From: Trichomonas vaginalis G3
Lineage: Eukaryota; Parabasalia; Trichomonadida; Trichomonadidae
Length of the DNA stretch: 64,000 nucleotides
Assembly (NCBI RefSeq): GCF_026262505.1
Contig: NC_067204.1
Location: forward strand, 11,984,522 to 12,048,521
Direction: 5' to 3'
The translations under genes and the position numbers were made by a program. The notes below the pieces were generated by a model that saw only the letters and a program-made list of their open reading frames with translations, was not told the origin of the DNA and ran no database searches. Positions 1-8,092 of this stretch are shown piece by piece; within the stretch, counting starts at the first letter, position 1, and each line of letters opens with the position of its first letter.

Positions 1-558
1 TGTTTTTCATTTCTTCGGGGGAGTGGTTTCCCAAACCTTTTTGTTTACGGTTATTGTAAATATTTAAAACTTGTCTCATCTTTGCCATGGAGAAGTGTCT
101 ATACTTGTCGTCATATGACATTTCATTTGCTTCACCACCTTGTGGTTGGTTTAAGTCTCTTAACATTTTTATACAACCGGCAATGACACCAAGAGCAGAT
201 GGTTTTGGTCGACAATGAAATATTGGTTTACATTTTTTGAACGCAGATAGTTTTTTACATCATCTGATTTGAAGAACTTTCACAGTCAGATGTCAGTTTT
301 GTTGGATGGTATTTGTCAACGAATATTGTCAAAGCAGTTTTTACATCTAAAATATTTTTGGACCATAATGGTATGGCTTCACAGTATCTTGTGTTTTGAC
401 CAACAAATATTAACCAGTATGGAGGTCCATCTGTTTCTAACTCTCGGAATGTTTTCCAAGATATCCATAACCGCATTTGGTGTTGAACTAAAGATTTTTA
501 TCATGAGTGCTTTCTTTGTCGCTTTAGAAACATAGGGGTCCTTGTTTGGATTCGTCAT
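1..558 (-). pseudogene. Polinton integrase (RVE/DDE family), N-terminal part, broken
   Basis: The minus strand encodes the start of a retroviral-type integrase. It is homologous to the 319-codon gene at 47623 in copy B and includes the TSDCESS block around an expected catalytic aspartate. In Polintons this enzyme inserts the element and makes short target duplications. The start codon at 558 faces the small structural-type gene at 576 across an 18-bp spacer, as in copy B. The rest of the gene lies outside the window. The visible part is broken. Confidence 0.85.
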
Positions 559-575
559 TTTTTAACCCTATAAGA

Positions 576-975
576 ATGGGTTTTTTTGGCGCATTAGCAG
601 GAGTTGCATCTAGATTTTTACCCGCAGTGGGAACAATAGCCAGAGGTGCATTTGGAATTGGAAGGAAGATTTTGAGTACATTAGGTATACTGAAAGAGAA
701 AGCACAACCTATTATACAAACTGTACAGAAAGGTTGGGATGTAGCACGAGATGCAACAAATCTTATTCCAAATCCTGAAACAAGAGGAAAAGTTCAAGGA
801 TGGATGGACAATTTAGGAAGACAAGCAGGAAACTATTATAACAAAGCAATGACTACTATAACCAAGCAGGACACTATATGGACCAAGGTGAAAGATTCTT
901 TAACAGAGGATATAACCATGCACAACAGTGGGTAAACAATAACCAACCGCAACCACCTCAAACTTGGGGAATGTA
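576..975 (+). pseudogene. Small glycine/alanine-rich amphipathic protein, structural type, broken
   Basis: This is homologous to the 133-codon gene at 47205-47606 in copy B. The N-terminus is hydrophobic and rich in Gly and Ala (MGFFGALAGVASRF). A basic, amphipathic middle and a Gln/Asn/Tyr-rich tail follow. Small proteins of this build in adenovirus-like particles are often membrane-active or minor virion proteins, but no family match can be claimed. It is transcribed divergently from the integrase. Its stop is TAAA, matching the trichomonad polyadenylation signal. This copy is broken. Confidence 0.6.
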
Positions 976-998
976 AAATTTTTTACTGAGATGAAATG
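971..998 (+). promoter_or_regulatory. Shared leader box with minimal upstream frame (first copy)
   Basis: TTTTTTACTGAGATGAAATG ends at the start codon of the 996 gene and recurs unchanged before the 1168 gene, and before both homologues in copy B. It contains ATG AAA TGA, so the stop of a two-codon upstream frame overlaps the main ATG. The T-rich stretch matches the start-site box seen before most genes of these elements. Confidence 0.5.
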
Positions 999-1148
999 AA
1001 CAATACAGCATTGAGACAAATGAGTTCAAGATGGATTTGTCGGCTTCCAGCAGTTACACCACGTGTTTGTAAAGTTCTTCCTATACCTCAGGAAGTTTTA
1101 GACCGACTTAAAAAACCTAAACAACCAGTTGAAAACAAACCAAACTAA
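996..1148 (+). CDS. Small basic Polinton protein, 50 aa, unknown function
   Basis: This short frame begins MNNTALRQ and ends PVENKPN. It is conserved in copy B at 47030-47185, where it is one codon longer, and that conservation is the main reason to believe it is a gene. It is basic and proline-rich, with two cysteines. It lies between the amphipathic protein gene and the acidic coil gene. Its start is preceded by the same leader that precedes the gene at 1168, including a two-codon upstream frame (ATG AAA TGA) whose TGA overlaps the main ATG. Confidence 0.6.
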   Translation: MNNTALRQMSSRWICRLPAVTPRVCKVLPIPQEVLDRLKKPKQPVENKPN

Positions 1149-1170
1149 AATTTTTTACTGAGATGAAATG
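1146..1170 (+). promoter_or_regulatory. Shared leader box with minimal upstream frame (second copy)
   Basis: This is the same 20-bp box as at 971-998, directly before the start codon at 1168. About 25 bases including the flanks are identical between the two. The repeat lies outside coding sequence of the upstream gene except for its stop codon, so shared ancestry or shared function is likely. Confidence 0.5.
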
Positions 1171-1751
1171 ACCGAAGAAGTTGAAACGGTAGATTTGACA
1201 CCACAAACAAAAAGTTCAGAACCATTGTCAAAACCTGTCAAAGAACTTACAGATGAAGAGAAAAATTCAATAATAGAAGTGCCAGGTCTGGAAATACAAA
1301 CCCTAACTATAAAGTCACTTTTCATAGAAATGGAACGGCTAGTATCTCAAAAAAGAAACAGACTCTCACAAATAAAATATTGAAGTCTGAAGGAGCTTTC
1401 GAGACAACAGATGGAAAAGTTTACTTCACTGACCAACAGTTCATTATAGAACATCTCATTGACTTAGAGTCGAAATATTCTAAACTTTACAACAAACACA
1501 AAAAGTTGAAAGGAAAACAAAAACAAATGGCATATGATATTTATGAAGATGTTGACGACACAACTGTTCCTGCAAGTGAAGTAAAGTCAGAGGAACCGAA
1601 AAGTGACGAAAAACCGATAGAAGAAGAAAAACCAAAAACTGAAGATAAACCAAAACCAAAGTTTAGTTTCCAAACTAAACCAAGTCAACCTTCATTAGCT
1701 GGTATGGGTTGGCGTCAAAGACTTATGGCAGCAGGCGGTTATGTAAAGTAA
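1168..1751 (+). pseudogene. Acidic/lysine-rich Polinton protein, unknown function, broken
   Basis: This is homologous to the 194-codon gene at 46426-47010 in copy B. The N-terminus is Glu/Thr-rich (MTEEVETVDLTPQT). A helical, lysine-rich middle follows, then a Glu/Lys/Pro low-complexity stretch (residues about 130-165 of the copy B protein). A short conserved tail ends WRQRLLAAGGYVK or a close variant. No known domain is recognised. It sits just upstream of the polymerase gene in both copies and in the same direction. The stop is TAAA. This copy is broken. Confidence 0.6.
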
Positions 1752-1799
1752 AGAAAAAAAAACATTTTTTTTTATTTTTATAAAAATGCCCCATATAGA

Positions 1800-3935
1800 A
1801 TGGACAGAAAGTCTGCTAGAATAAAAGCAGAGTTACAAAGATATGGTTGGAGAGTTTCGAAGAATTTTAAATATAGGAAGGGAAGACCCATAAAAGTCTA
1901 TGACAAATTGTCTGGTCTTCGCTACGAAATGGATTTGGAAACAGCACGTGCCAATTATCCAAACAGACTAGAGAGGTTAGAAGAAGAACGTCTTATGGAC
2001 ATGCTTTCGATGTTAGTAAACCTCAAGTTGAAGGACACAACGGCTTTGCCAGATTCTACTGGAAACATGACGAACAATTGCATCCTTTGAGAAGGAAAAA
2101 AGGAAAGGTGAAGACGCACATACTCCATGGAAAGAACAAGATATGCATATGAAAAGTATCGTGAAGTTAGAAGTCAAATTACATCTGGTCGAACCTTTAC
2201 AGTAAACTTTGACGAAGGAAAGAACAAAGAAGGCTTCATGGGAGTACTTGCTGCAATTCAAGACGGAAATAAGAAAGGACACAATCTCAGATTGACCATA
2301 ACAGATTTGGATGGTCACATTTACTATGCACATGGCAATGAACAAACAGCCGCAAAACTTCTTGACGCTTTCAAGACTACAAAGAGAGAACAAATGGTTG
2401 ACTCCGACTCAGACATTTTGAATGCAATTGAAGGAATTGCAAGTGTCAAGTTCGAATGGTACCAACCTAACCCTCAAGCAGTCAGACAACATGCTGGATA
2501 CTTCCCGTTCATAAATAAGTCTGACATTGACTTGACAAGGTATGGAATTTACAATTCAATTGAAACAATTGTCAATGAACCTTGCATTCTTACATGTCTC
2601 AGGAACTCTGGTCTTGTTACAGATGAGAAGATGAAGTATCTTGAGTCATGTGTGAAGACAAGGTACATTCTCAGAGGTCAATTGGCAAAAATTGCACCGT
2701 TGGCAAATGTCAATATCCGAGTCAACATACCTACAGCTAAAGGTTCTTCACATGACGACTATGTTGTTGACAAAGACTTACCATGGTTGAAGATTGTAAT
2801 TGTCCACAACCACTTCATGTTGAACGAAAGTCTTACAAACCCATTCTTTGGTAAAAGTAAGTGCAACATTGTCAGAGCTGTAAACATTCTTTTCGAGAAA
2901 GGTTTGTTGGAACCAATTCCAGATGACAAGCTGACAGAAACTTTTGTACCAAAAGACGAAACAAACTTTTCATTGTTAGCAAGACCAAAAGTTGTTCCAG
3001 ACAAAGTTCTAGTACAAAAGAAGTACACAGTTCCACAAGGGGTTGGTATGTTCGGATACCAACCTGAACCAGAAGAACTTCCAATGAGGTTGCAAGAACT
3101 TCAAGATGCTATAAACAAACTTCCATTGAGACATCCAATTGACGTCAAATTGTATTGGAGAGCATCTGAGTTAGGTCAGAAGGTTTTATATGAAACAGGT
3201 TGCTTCGACGATGTTTATGAGATAACAGGAGAAGTTTCTCAGAAGATAAGAGACTCACTTGAATTTCCACAAACTGGACCAATTGGTTGCGACAAGTTCG
3301 ACTCAGATGAAAAGATATACTATGTCGACCTTAACGCTGCATACATGAGGTTTGTCCAATATATTCCGACTGGAATTCCAAACGAAGATGGTGAGTTCCC
3401 GGGAAGGAACTATACAGTTGGAAAAGTCATACAACAACTGTATGATATTAGGAAAGCTTCAAACCCCAAACTTGCAATGACACTCAAATTGCTTATGAAT
3501 TCGACATGGGGATATTCCATTAAGAAACCTCAAGAGATGAAGAGTAAACATTATGAGAAGGTCGACAACTTTGTTGAAAGGTTTTCTCCTTTTGTTTTGA
3601 AGTACGAATTCACTCAAGGTCAAAGTGGCTTAGTAACCACATTAAAACCTATTGTCGAACATTGGTCTTACCCTCAGTTCGCAAAGGCAGTCCTTGACAA
3701 CTACAATGAGTTCTTCTCGGAAGTCAAATCGAAAGTCAAGGTTTACTATGAGAACATTGACGCACTCATGACGAACGAAGAAGGCTATAACAAACTCATT
3801 GAAATGGGTTTAGTCGGTGAGAAGATGGGTCAATTCAAATTGGACAAAATTTTCACCGAAGTTCATGTCCTCTCCAAGCGTAAGTACTGGGGTGTTAAAG
3901 AAGATGGTGAAATAGTTAAACATTGCATGAAATAA
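1800..3935 (+). pseudogene. Protein-primed family B DNA polymerase (pPolB), broken
   Basis: This is homologous to the long polymerase gene of copy B (44243-46396). Family B palm signatures are visible: a DLNAAYMRF motif A region and a KLLMNSTWGYS motif B region, followed by the motif C region. Polinton polymerases of this class copy the element using a protein primer. The gene lies between the acidic coil gene and the cargo island. A T-rich box with TTTTTATAAAAATG precedes it. This copy is broken. Confidence 0.85.
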
Positions 3936-3957
3936 AAAATTTTTATTCGAATTTGAA

Positions 3958-4203
3958 TTAAAATGTGGGAATTCTTGGGAACGGGAAAGGCTTATTTACT
4001 TGAGGAACAGGTAAAGGTGGTGGAGGTGGAGGTGGTGGCAACCAGTCCATTTTATATTCCTTCCTAGCTAATTTCCGTTTAATTTCATGGTCGCCCTCGG
4101 AGTCTTTGAATCGGACAGGTCGAGTTACACCATTCTTGGTCTCAAACTCATATATAACCTGTTTGTCTGTATTTTCGTCGACTATGGCACGAGACACGAA
4201 CAT
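3958..4203 (-). CDS. Small protein with polyproline run, 81 aa, cargo island
   Basis: The ATG at 4203 is the first in-frame start; the frame opens a few codons earlier on TTG. The protein has a mixed N-terminus, a charged middle (KLARKEYKMDW) and eight consecutive prolines followed by PVPQVNKPFPFPR. The proline tract suggests binding to SH3- or profilin-like partners or a spacer role, which is speculation. It has no counterpart in copy B. It converges on the polymerase gene with a 22-bp gap. Confidence 0.45.
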   Translation of the reverse strand: MFVSRAIVDENTDKQVIYEFETKNGVTRPVRFKDSEGDHEIKRKLARKEYKMDWLPPPPPPPPLPVPQVNKPFPFPRIPTF

Positions 4204-4233
4204 TGACCAAACGGACAAAAAGTGTCATTTCGG

Positions 4234-4497
4234 ATGGTCAAGCAGCCAATCGCATTCGAGCACTTCGAAGAAGCCTTACGTTCCAAGGGAGAGGGTGTCT
4301 GGTGCAAGGCAGAGGTCATGAGACTCTACGAGCAGTACATCCTCAATGCCTGGGAGGACAAATCGTCCTTGAATTGGCAATTCTACCAACTCCTCTGGGA
4401 CGACCTCCTACGCAACTGGGATAACGAAAGAGCCCAATTCAAAGGTCGGGAGCTAATTTTCCAAATTACCATTAATAGTGCCTACTTATCCAACTAA
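4234..4497 (+). CDS. Small Trp-rich protein, 87 aa, unknown function, cargo island
   Basis: The chosen ATG is at 4234; the frame extends a few codons upstream without ATG. The protein is acidic-amphipathic with several tryptophans (GVWCKAEV, LNAWEDKSSLNWQFYQLLWDD) and a helical look. No family is recognised and copy B lacks it. Base composition here is richer in G+C than in the core genes, which fits a separately acquired cargo gene. It is divergent from the polyproline gene. The stop is TAAA. Confidence 0.45.
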   Translation: MVKQPIAFEHFEEALRSKGEGVWCKAEVMRLYEQYILNAWEDKSSLNWQFYQLLWDDLLRNWDNERAQFKGRELIFQITINSAYLSN

Positions 4498-4544
4498 ACA
4501 CTTAAATTTACTTGGGGTTTCCCCTAAAATAAATTTTTTTACTC

Positions 4545-4880
4545 TTAGAACCACTCGAGGTTCTCCTTACGGTTGTTGAGCTTGTCACCGTCAATGTGTC
4601 TGACCTTCGTCTTCTTGCCTGGATTTGGAACCCATTGAATTGCGACAAGCTTGCCCATGGAGATTGAACCGCGATTCCGAAGGTTAAGGTTCAAGTGTCC
4701 CAAGTTGTTGAGGACTGGGGTAAGAACCTTGCCTGTCTCCTTGTTGCGGATTTGGTATGGGTAGGGTTGGGAAATTTCGTAACCGTCATCGGCAACAAGG
4801 GTTGCCCATGTAGCGGCTTCAGGAACTTCTTCGTGTTTCTCTCTCTTCTTCCTCTTCTTCCTCGACAATTCCTTCTTCAA
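4545..4880 (-). CDS. HNH-type endonuclease domain (HNH_3/NUMOD4-like), cargo island
   Basis: The C-terminal half reads VAIQWVPNPGKKTKVRHIDGDKLNN followed by RKENLEW. This is the signature of small phage and intron homing HNH nucleases (histidine-Asn-Asn metal site). An N-terminal NUMOD4-like section (YEISQPYPYQIRNKETG) precedes it. A very basic Lys/Arg stretch lies further upstream. No ATG is present at the head of this frame, which overlaps the coil gene upstream (4819-5232), so the start is unresolved. It is a different HNH gene from the one at 43587 in copy B. Confidence 0.65.
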   Translation of the reverse strand: MKKELSRKKRKKREKHEEVPEAATWATLVADDGYEISQPYPYQIRNKETGKVLTPVLNNLGHLNLNLRNRGSISMGKLVAIQWVPNPGKKTKVRHIDGDKLNNRKENLEWF

Positions 4881-5232
4881 TTTGGTACTCACGAAGTACG
4901 GTGTTGCATGTTCTGTCCTTTCCGAGTACCTTCCAGATGGCGTCTATCTCTTCGAAGAAACGGTAGATGAGTCTGGCAAGGTCTCGGTTCTCTCTCTCGT
5001 AATTGCGCAAGGTTTCCGTGAAATCGTTCAGGCATTTCTCATTGGAAGCTTGGTTCATGAGGACATCGGCTTTGAGATTGGTCATCTCTGTCATAAGACT
5101 ACTTTGGAGAGTCTTAATGGTGTTTGTCAGATGAGCTTTCAATTGGGCAATTTGAATTTGAACTGGGCGCTTGTCTGGCAACCTTGAAAGGACATCTGCT
5201 ATTGTGTTCGGCTTCGGTGCTTGTTCGGACAT
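4819..5232 (-). CDS. Coiled-coil protein with acidic tail, 137 aa, cargo island
   Basis: The ATG at 5232 starts a helical, heptad-rich protein with no recognised domain. The N-terminus is MSEQAPKPNTIADVLSRL. Residues about 25-110 look like a coiled coil, and a run of eight glutamates lies near the end. It overlaps the HNH frame by about 60 bases. It is absent from copy B. A structural or oligomerising role is possible, but this is inference from sequence shape only. Confidence 0.5.
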   Translation of the reverse strand: MSEQAPKPNTIADVLSRLPDKRPVQIQIAQLKAHLTNTIKTLQSSLMTEMTNLKADVLMNQASNEKCLNDFTETLRNYERENRDLARLIYRFFEEIDAIWKVLGKDRTCNTVLREYQIEEGIVEEEEEEERETRRSS

Positions 5233-5264
5233 CGAAAAAATGAAGTGGTTTGAGAATGGCGGTT

Positions 5265-5849
5265 TTACTTCAAAAAGCTTGTTATGACAGTTATGTCATA
5301 CAACAAGTTTAAAATAATATCTTGTTCTTCTTCTGAACGTTTGTTGTCTCTTCCGATAAAAGTTTCGAACATGAGAACCAAAAAACGTTTTTTGAGATTG
5401 CGGAAGAGTTCAGGCAAACGTTCATATTCTGGATATGTTGGGAGCAGTTCAAAACATCTGAGCTGACTTTCGGACAAAATTGGGACAATGTCAGAAAATT
5501 CATCTTTGGTCGGACTGCTTGAAGGTAAGTCCCTTACATGTAAGTAGCTCTGGTAAAGTCTTCTCATTTCTGCTAACTTCTGGAGTATAGCTTCGTAATT
5601 TAAGAGTTTTAATTTTAATTGTCTTATTCCTCTCTTGACATCTAAACGGTAAGTATCCATGAGGTCAAGAGTAGCTTTGGTAGCTTTAAGTGGAGCTATC
5701 TCTTCTTTGACTTGTGCAATTTTGGTTGCAATTGTGGTTTGAGCTCCTTCAAGTTCGCCGTCTATGTCGTTCTCAACACCTTCAACCATAGCTTGAAACT
5801 CTTCATCGGTCCATTGAGTTTGGTGTGGGACGAATTTAACTTGCTTCAT
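5265..5849 (-). CDS. Helical protein, 194 aa, unknown function, cargo island
   Basis: The ATG at 5849 is followed by a mostly helical protein. It has a coiled-coil region at about residues 40-95 (KIAQVKEEIAPLKATKA) and a hydrophobic C-terminal helix set (RFLVLMFETFIGR). I do not recognise it. It lies 32 bases upstream of the coil gene at 4819-5232 on the same strand, so the two form a pair. Copy B has no counterpart. A Ser/Pro linker near residue 110 separates two halves. Confidence 0.5.
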   Translation of the reverse strand: MKQVKFVPHQTQWTDEEFQAMVEGVENDIDGELEGAQTTIATKIAQVKEEIAPLKATKATLDLMDTYRLDVKRGIRQLKLKLLNYEAILQKLAEMRRLYQSYLHVRDLPSSSPTKDEFSDIVPILSESQLRCFELLPTYPEYERLPELFRNLKKRFLVLMFETFIGRDNKRSEEEQDIILNLLYDITVITSFLK

Positions 5850-5872
5850 TCAAAAAATGAAAAAAAATGTTT

Positions 5873-6076
5873 TTACTCTAAACATGCCATGTATATGGCT
5901 ATAAGAAACTTACCAGAAGGCTTCTTCTTCACACGAGTCTCTGGTAACTTGAGAGTTCTTGTTGGAGTTGGGTCTGGAATTTCAATTCTTGCCACCATAA
6001 ACTGTGTATTGACCGAACTTGCATTTGCAGGAAGACCGGTCACTACAAGGTTCACAGTTGAAATAGTTGTACTCAT
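5873..6076 (-). CDS. Small protein, 67 aa, beta-rich, cargo island
   Basis: This starts at the ATG at 6076 (MSTTISTVNLVV) and ends TAA at 5873. Short alternating hydrophobic stretches (STVNLVVTGL, QFMVARIEI) suggest beta structure. A basic segment (RVKKKPSGKF) follows. No family is recognised and copy B has no homologue. It sits between two same-strand cargo genes with gaps of about 25-60 bases, the usual spacing of this island. Confidence 0.4.
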   Translation of the reverse strand: MSTTISTVNLVVTGLPANASSVNTQFMVARIEIPDPTPTRTLKLPETRVKKKPSGKFLIAIYMACLE

Positions 6077-6134
6077 ATCTGGTGAGTACGAGTGTGAGTA
6101 AAAACATAAAAAAAGTGAAGTTAAAATGAGATGT

Positions 6135-6509
6135 TTACTGAACTGGCTGAATGTCGCCTTCACAGGTTATGTAGAACGGCTGACCCGAGAAGTGAAGGAG
6201 AGACTGAATTGCCAATTTCATATGGGGTAGGGGGTTCTCCTTGTTTGGTATTTTTATCCAAGGACGTTTGTTTAGGAACTTAACAAGAGCTTCTCTTTTG
6301 GCGTCCTTTATGCCATCGTAGGCTGTCCCGTCTGGTATTTGAATTGGAATTCCAGTCGAAGTCTCGAGCTGAAGTGTAGACCTTCCAGAAATAGTGGTGA
6401 ACTTGACCTTGGGCTTCATTACCTTGCGCAAGTAGTCTTTTACGCAGTCGTTAATTTCAATTAGGTAAATTGCCTCGTCAAGTCTTTCTTGCATTCCAAG
6501 TTCTTCCAT
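6135..6509 (-). CDS. Unknown protein, 124 aa, cargo island
   Basis: The ATG at 6509 (MEELGMQERLDEAIY) lies at the edge of the palindromic minisatellite. The frame continues through the minisatellite upstream, but that part is only repeat. The protein is mixed alpha/beta with a conserved-looking middle (STGIPIQIPDGTAYDGIKDA). No family is recognised. It is transcribed divergently from the Pro/Gln-rich gene at 6712, so the minisatellite sits in their common upstream region. Confidence 0.5.
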   Translation of the reverse strand: MEELGMQERLDEAIYLIEINDCVKDYLRKVMKPKVKFTTISGRSTLQLETSTGIPIQIPDGTAYDGIKDAKREALVKFLNKRPWIKIPNKENPLPHMKLAIQSLLHFSGQPFYITCEGDIQPVQ

Positions 6510-6705
6510 CCGACAGGAAAATATTTTCCCGACAAAGGGAAAAATTTTTCCTTCCGACAGGAAGAACTCTTCCAGTTGTCCGTCCGTAAACCATTCAAAT
6601 TTTCGAAAATTGAGAACTTTTTGGTCGAACTTCAGAAAAACTTTTCCTTCCGACAGGAAAAGTTTTTCCTTCCGACAGGAAAAATTTTTCCTTCCGACAG
6701 GACAC
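6505..6705. repeat. Minisatellite with palindromic core, short version
   Basis: Units of about 22 bp of the type CTTCCGACAGGAAAAA are arranged in two small clusters. A spacer of about 70 bp, with CCGTCCGTAAACCATTC and TTTTCGAAAA, separates them. Within a unit junction the sequence GGAAAAATTTTTCC is a perfect palindrome. The same two-cluster layout with the same spacer is found, much expanded and on the other strand, at 38400-38910 in copy B. Confidence 0.85.
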
Positions 6706-6711
6706 AAACGG

Positions 6712-7299
6712 ATGACTGACGTTCCTCTTCCTGAATGCCTTCCAAAGCCAGAAGAACCGAAAGCTGCAGAACCACAACAGTCTCCTCAGCAACCTCAGTT
6801 CCAGCAAGTACCTCCACCAAATTACTACCAATTTCCACCTCAAGGTTACTACCCACCACAAGGCTTCCCGAACTACCCTCCTCAGCCTATGCCTTACTTC
6901 CCCAACCCTTGGTTGTTCCAGCAAGCTCCACCCCAGCAATTCCAATCTCAATCCCAATCGAAGAGAGACCAAGAGTTCGAAGAAGGTCTGAACCGTTTAC
7001 GCAAAGATTATGCCACAGCCCCTATGGAAGATGACAGGCTTTCAGTCTCTTCCCTAAGGTCGACCAATTCTACTCGTACCACAGATTCGGTTCGTGACCG
7101 TGACGACTACCTCAAGCAGTCTGAGAGACTCTTCATCTTACAGCCATTTACAGCTGGAGCTCTCAAGAACATGCGCAATTACGAAGGTCAAACACCAGCT
7201 GGAGACCGCAAAACAGACGTGCTTACAAGAGCAGTCCAACTGGTCAAGACAAAGACTGAGATAGTCGACTTCATTCTTGCAGCTTGCCCATACAAGTAA
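6712..7299 (+). CDS. Pro/Gln/Tyr-rich N-terminus with conserved C-terminal domain, 195 aa
   Basis: The protein begins MTDVPLPECLPKPEEPK. A proline, glutamine and tyrosine-rich section (about residues 15-85) and a Ser/Thr/Arg linker follow. The C-terminus is a globular-looking stretch (SERLFILQPFTAGALKNMRN). The N-terminal tract resembles flexible arms of virion or nucleic-acid-binding proteins, but the function is unknown. The minisatellite lies immediately upstream. Copy B keeps only the first part of a homologue at 38199-38387. The stop is TAAA. Confidence 0.6.
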   Translation: MTDVPLPECLPKPEEPKAAEPQQSPQQPQFQQVPPPNYYQFPPQGYYPPQGFPNYPPQPMPYFPNPWLFQQAPPQQFQSQSQSKRDQEFEEGLNRLRKDYATAPMEDDRLSVSSLRSTNSTRTTDSVRDRDDYLKQSERLFILQPFTAGALKNMRNYEGQTPAGDRKTDVLTRAVQLVKTKTEIVDFILAACPYK

Positions 7300-7327
7300 A
7301 AAAATAAACAATTACGAGTTAAACTTT

Positions 7328-7528
7328 TTATTCTTTCTTTTCTGAGTTGTTTAGAGCTGGTTTCTCTTGTAGGAACCTTTCGTACTCTTCCATGGTCATG
7401 TAATTGCGAATTTGGTACGCAATTCCAGGTTCGTTGTTTTTGAACCTTATGTATGTAACGCTTCCATCCTCCTCAGGGAAGTAAGCTGCTAACATCTGAC
7501 CAAGTTTTCTCGGTGACTCGGAGCTCAT
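7328..7528 (-). CDS. Small protein, 66 aa, unknown function, cargo island
   Basis: The ATG at 7528 was chosen because the frame upstream has only GTG. The protein begins MSSESPRKLGQMLAAYF. It has a short beta-like section (GSVTYIRFKNNEPGIAYQIR) and a charged helical tail. It converges on the Pro/Gln-rich gene with a 28-bp gap. No homologue is seen in copy B and no family is recognised. Confidence 0.4.
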   Translation of the reverse strand: MSSESPRKLGQMLAAYFPEEDGSVTYIRFKNNEPGIAYQIRNYMTMEEYERFLQEKPALNNSEKKE

Positions 7529-7564
7529 TAAAAATGTCACTTTTTAAACGTTAAGTTTTTAGTC

Positions 7565-7753
7565 TTATTTTACCCTTTGTTTGTCAAGGTAGTATTGGAG
7601 CGCAATTTCTCCAAATTCTCTGTGTCGGAGTTCTTCAGCATTTTCCAAGGTGTACCTGGAGAACTCAAAGAAGTTGTCAAGAACATACTGCCATGCTGCT
7701 CTTCTGAGTTCGTCGATATTTTGGAAGTGTTGCACCTTCGAGTCTTCGGACAT
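7565..7753 (-). CDS. Small helical protein, 62 aa, unknown function, cargo island
   Basis: The ATG at 7753 starts MSEDSKVQHFQNIDELRRA. The whole product looks helical and charged (YVLDNFFEFSRYTLENAEEL). It is divergent from the membrane-protein gene at 7797 with a 43-bp gap. No family match is claimed. Copy B lacks it. Confidence 0.4.
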   Translation of the reverse strand: MSEDSKVQHFQNIDELRRAAWQYVLDNFFEFSRYTLENAEELRHREFGEIALQYYLDKQRVK

Positions 7754-7796
7754 GAAAAAATGACACTTTTTCTATTAAACCGTTTTGGCATTTCTC

Positions 7797-7976
7797 ATGA
7801 GTGAGTATAGTTCTGCCGAACCATTGGAAGAGAAGAAGTACCCTTGCTGGCAAAAGACAAAAATAGTTGCCTTAGTTGTCATTGCAATTGTACTCGTAAT
7901 TGAATTCATTGTACTTCTCTTCACGTACATAAAACTCAGCAATGGTATTTGCTTTAAGAAGCTACCATCTTACTAA
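7797..7976 (+). CDS. Single-pass membrane protein, 59 aa, cargo island
   Basis: The ATG at 7797 gives MSEYSSAEPLEEKKYPCW, then a continuous hydrophobic segment of about 24 residues (IVALVVIAIVLVIEFIVLL and onward). A short tail with a cysteine and two lysines follows. The basic residues before the segment (KTK) suggest an outside or lumenal C-terminus by the positive-inside rule. Its function is unknown. Small membrane proteins are common in large DNA virus cargo. Copy B has a different small membrane protein at 51608. Confidence 0.5.
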   Translation: MSEYSSAEPLEEKKYPCWQKTKIVALVVIAIVLVIEFIVLLFTYIKLSNGICFKKLPSY

Positions 7977-8092
7977 GACTAAACATTATTTTTATTGAAT
8001 TCAGCAACAAAAATCATGAATTTCCTTAAGATAGAAAAAATAAAGTTAGTTTTATTTTTATTTATTTTTTTATTTTGTATGTAAAGACAGTA

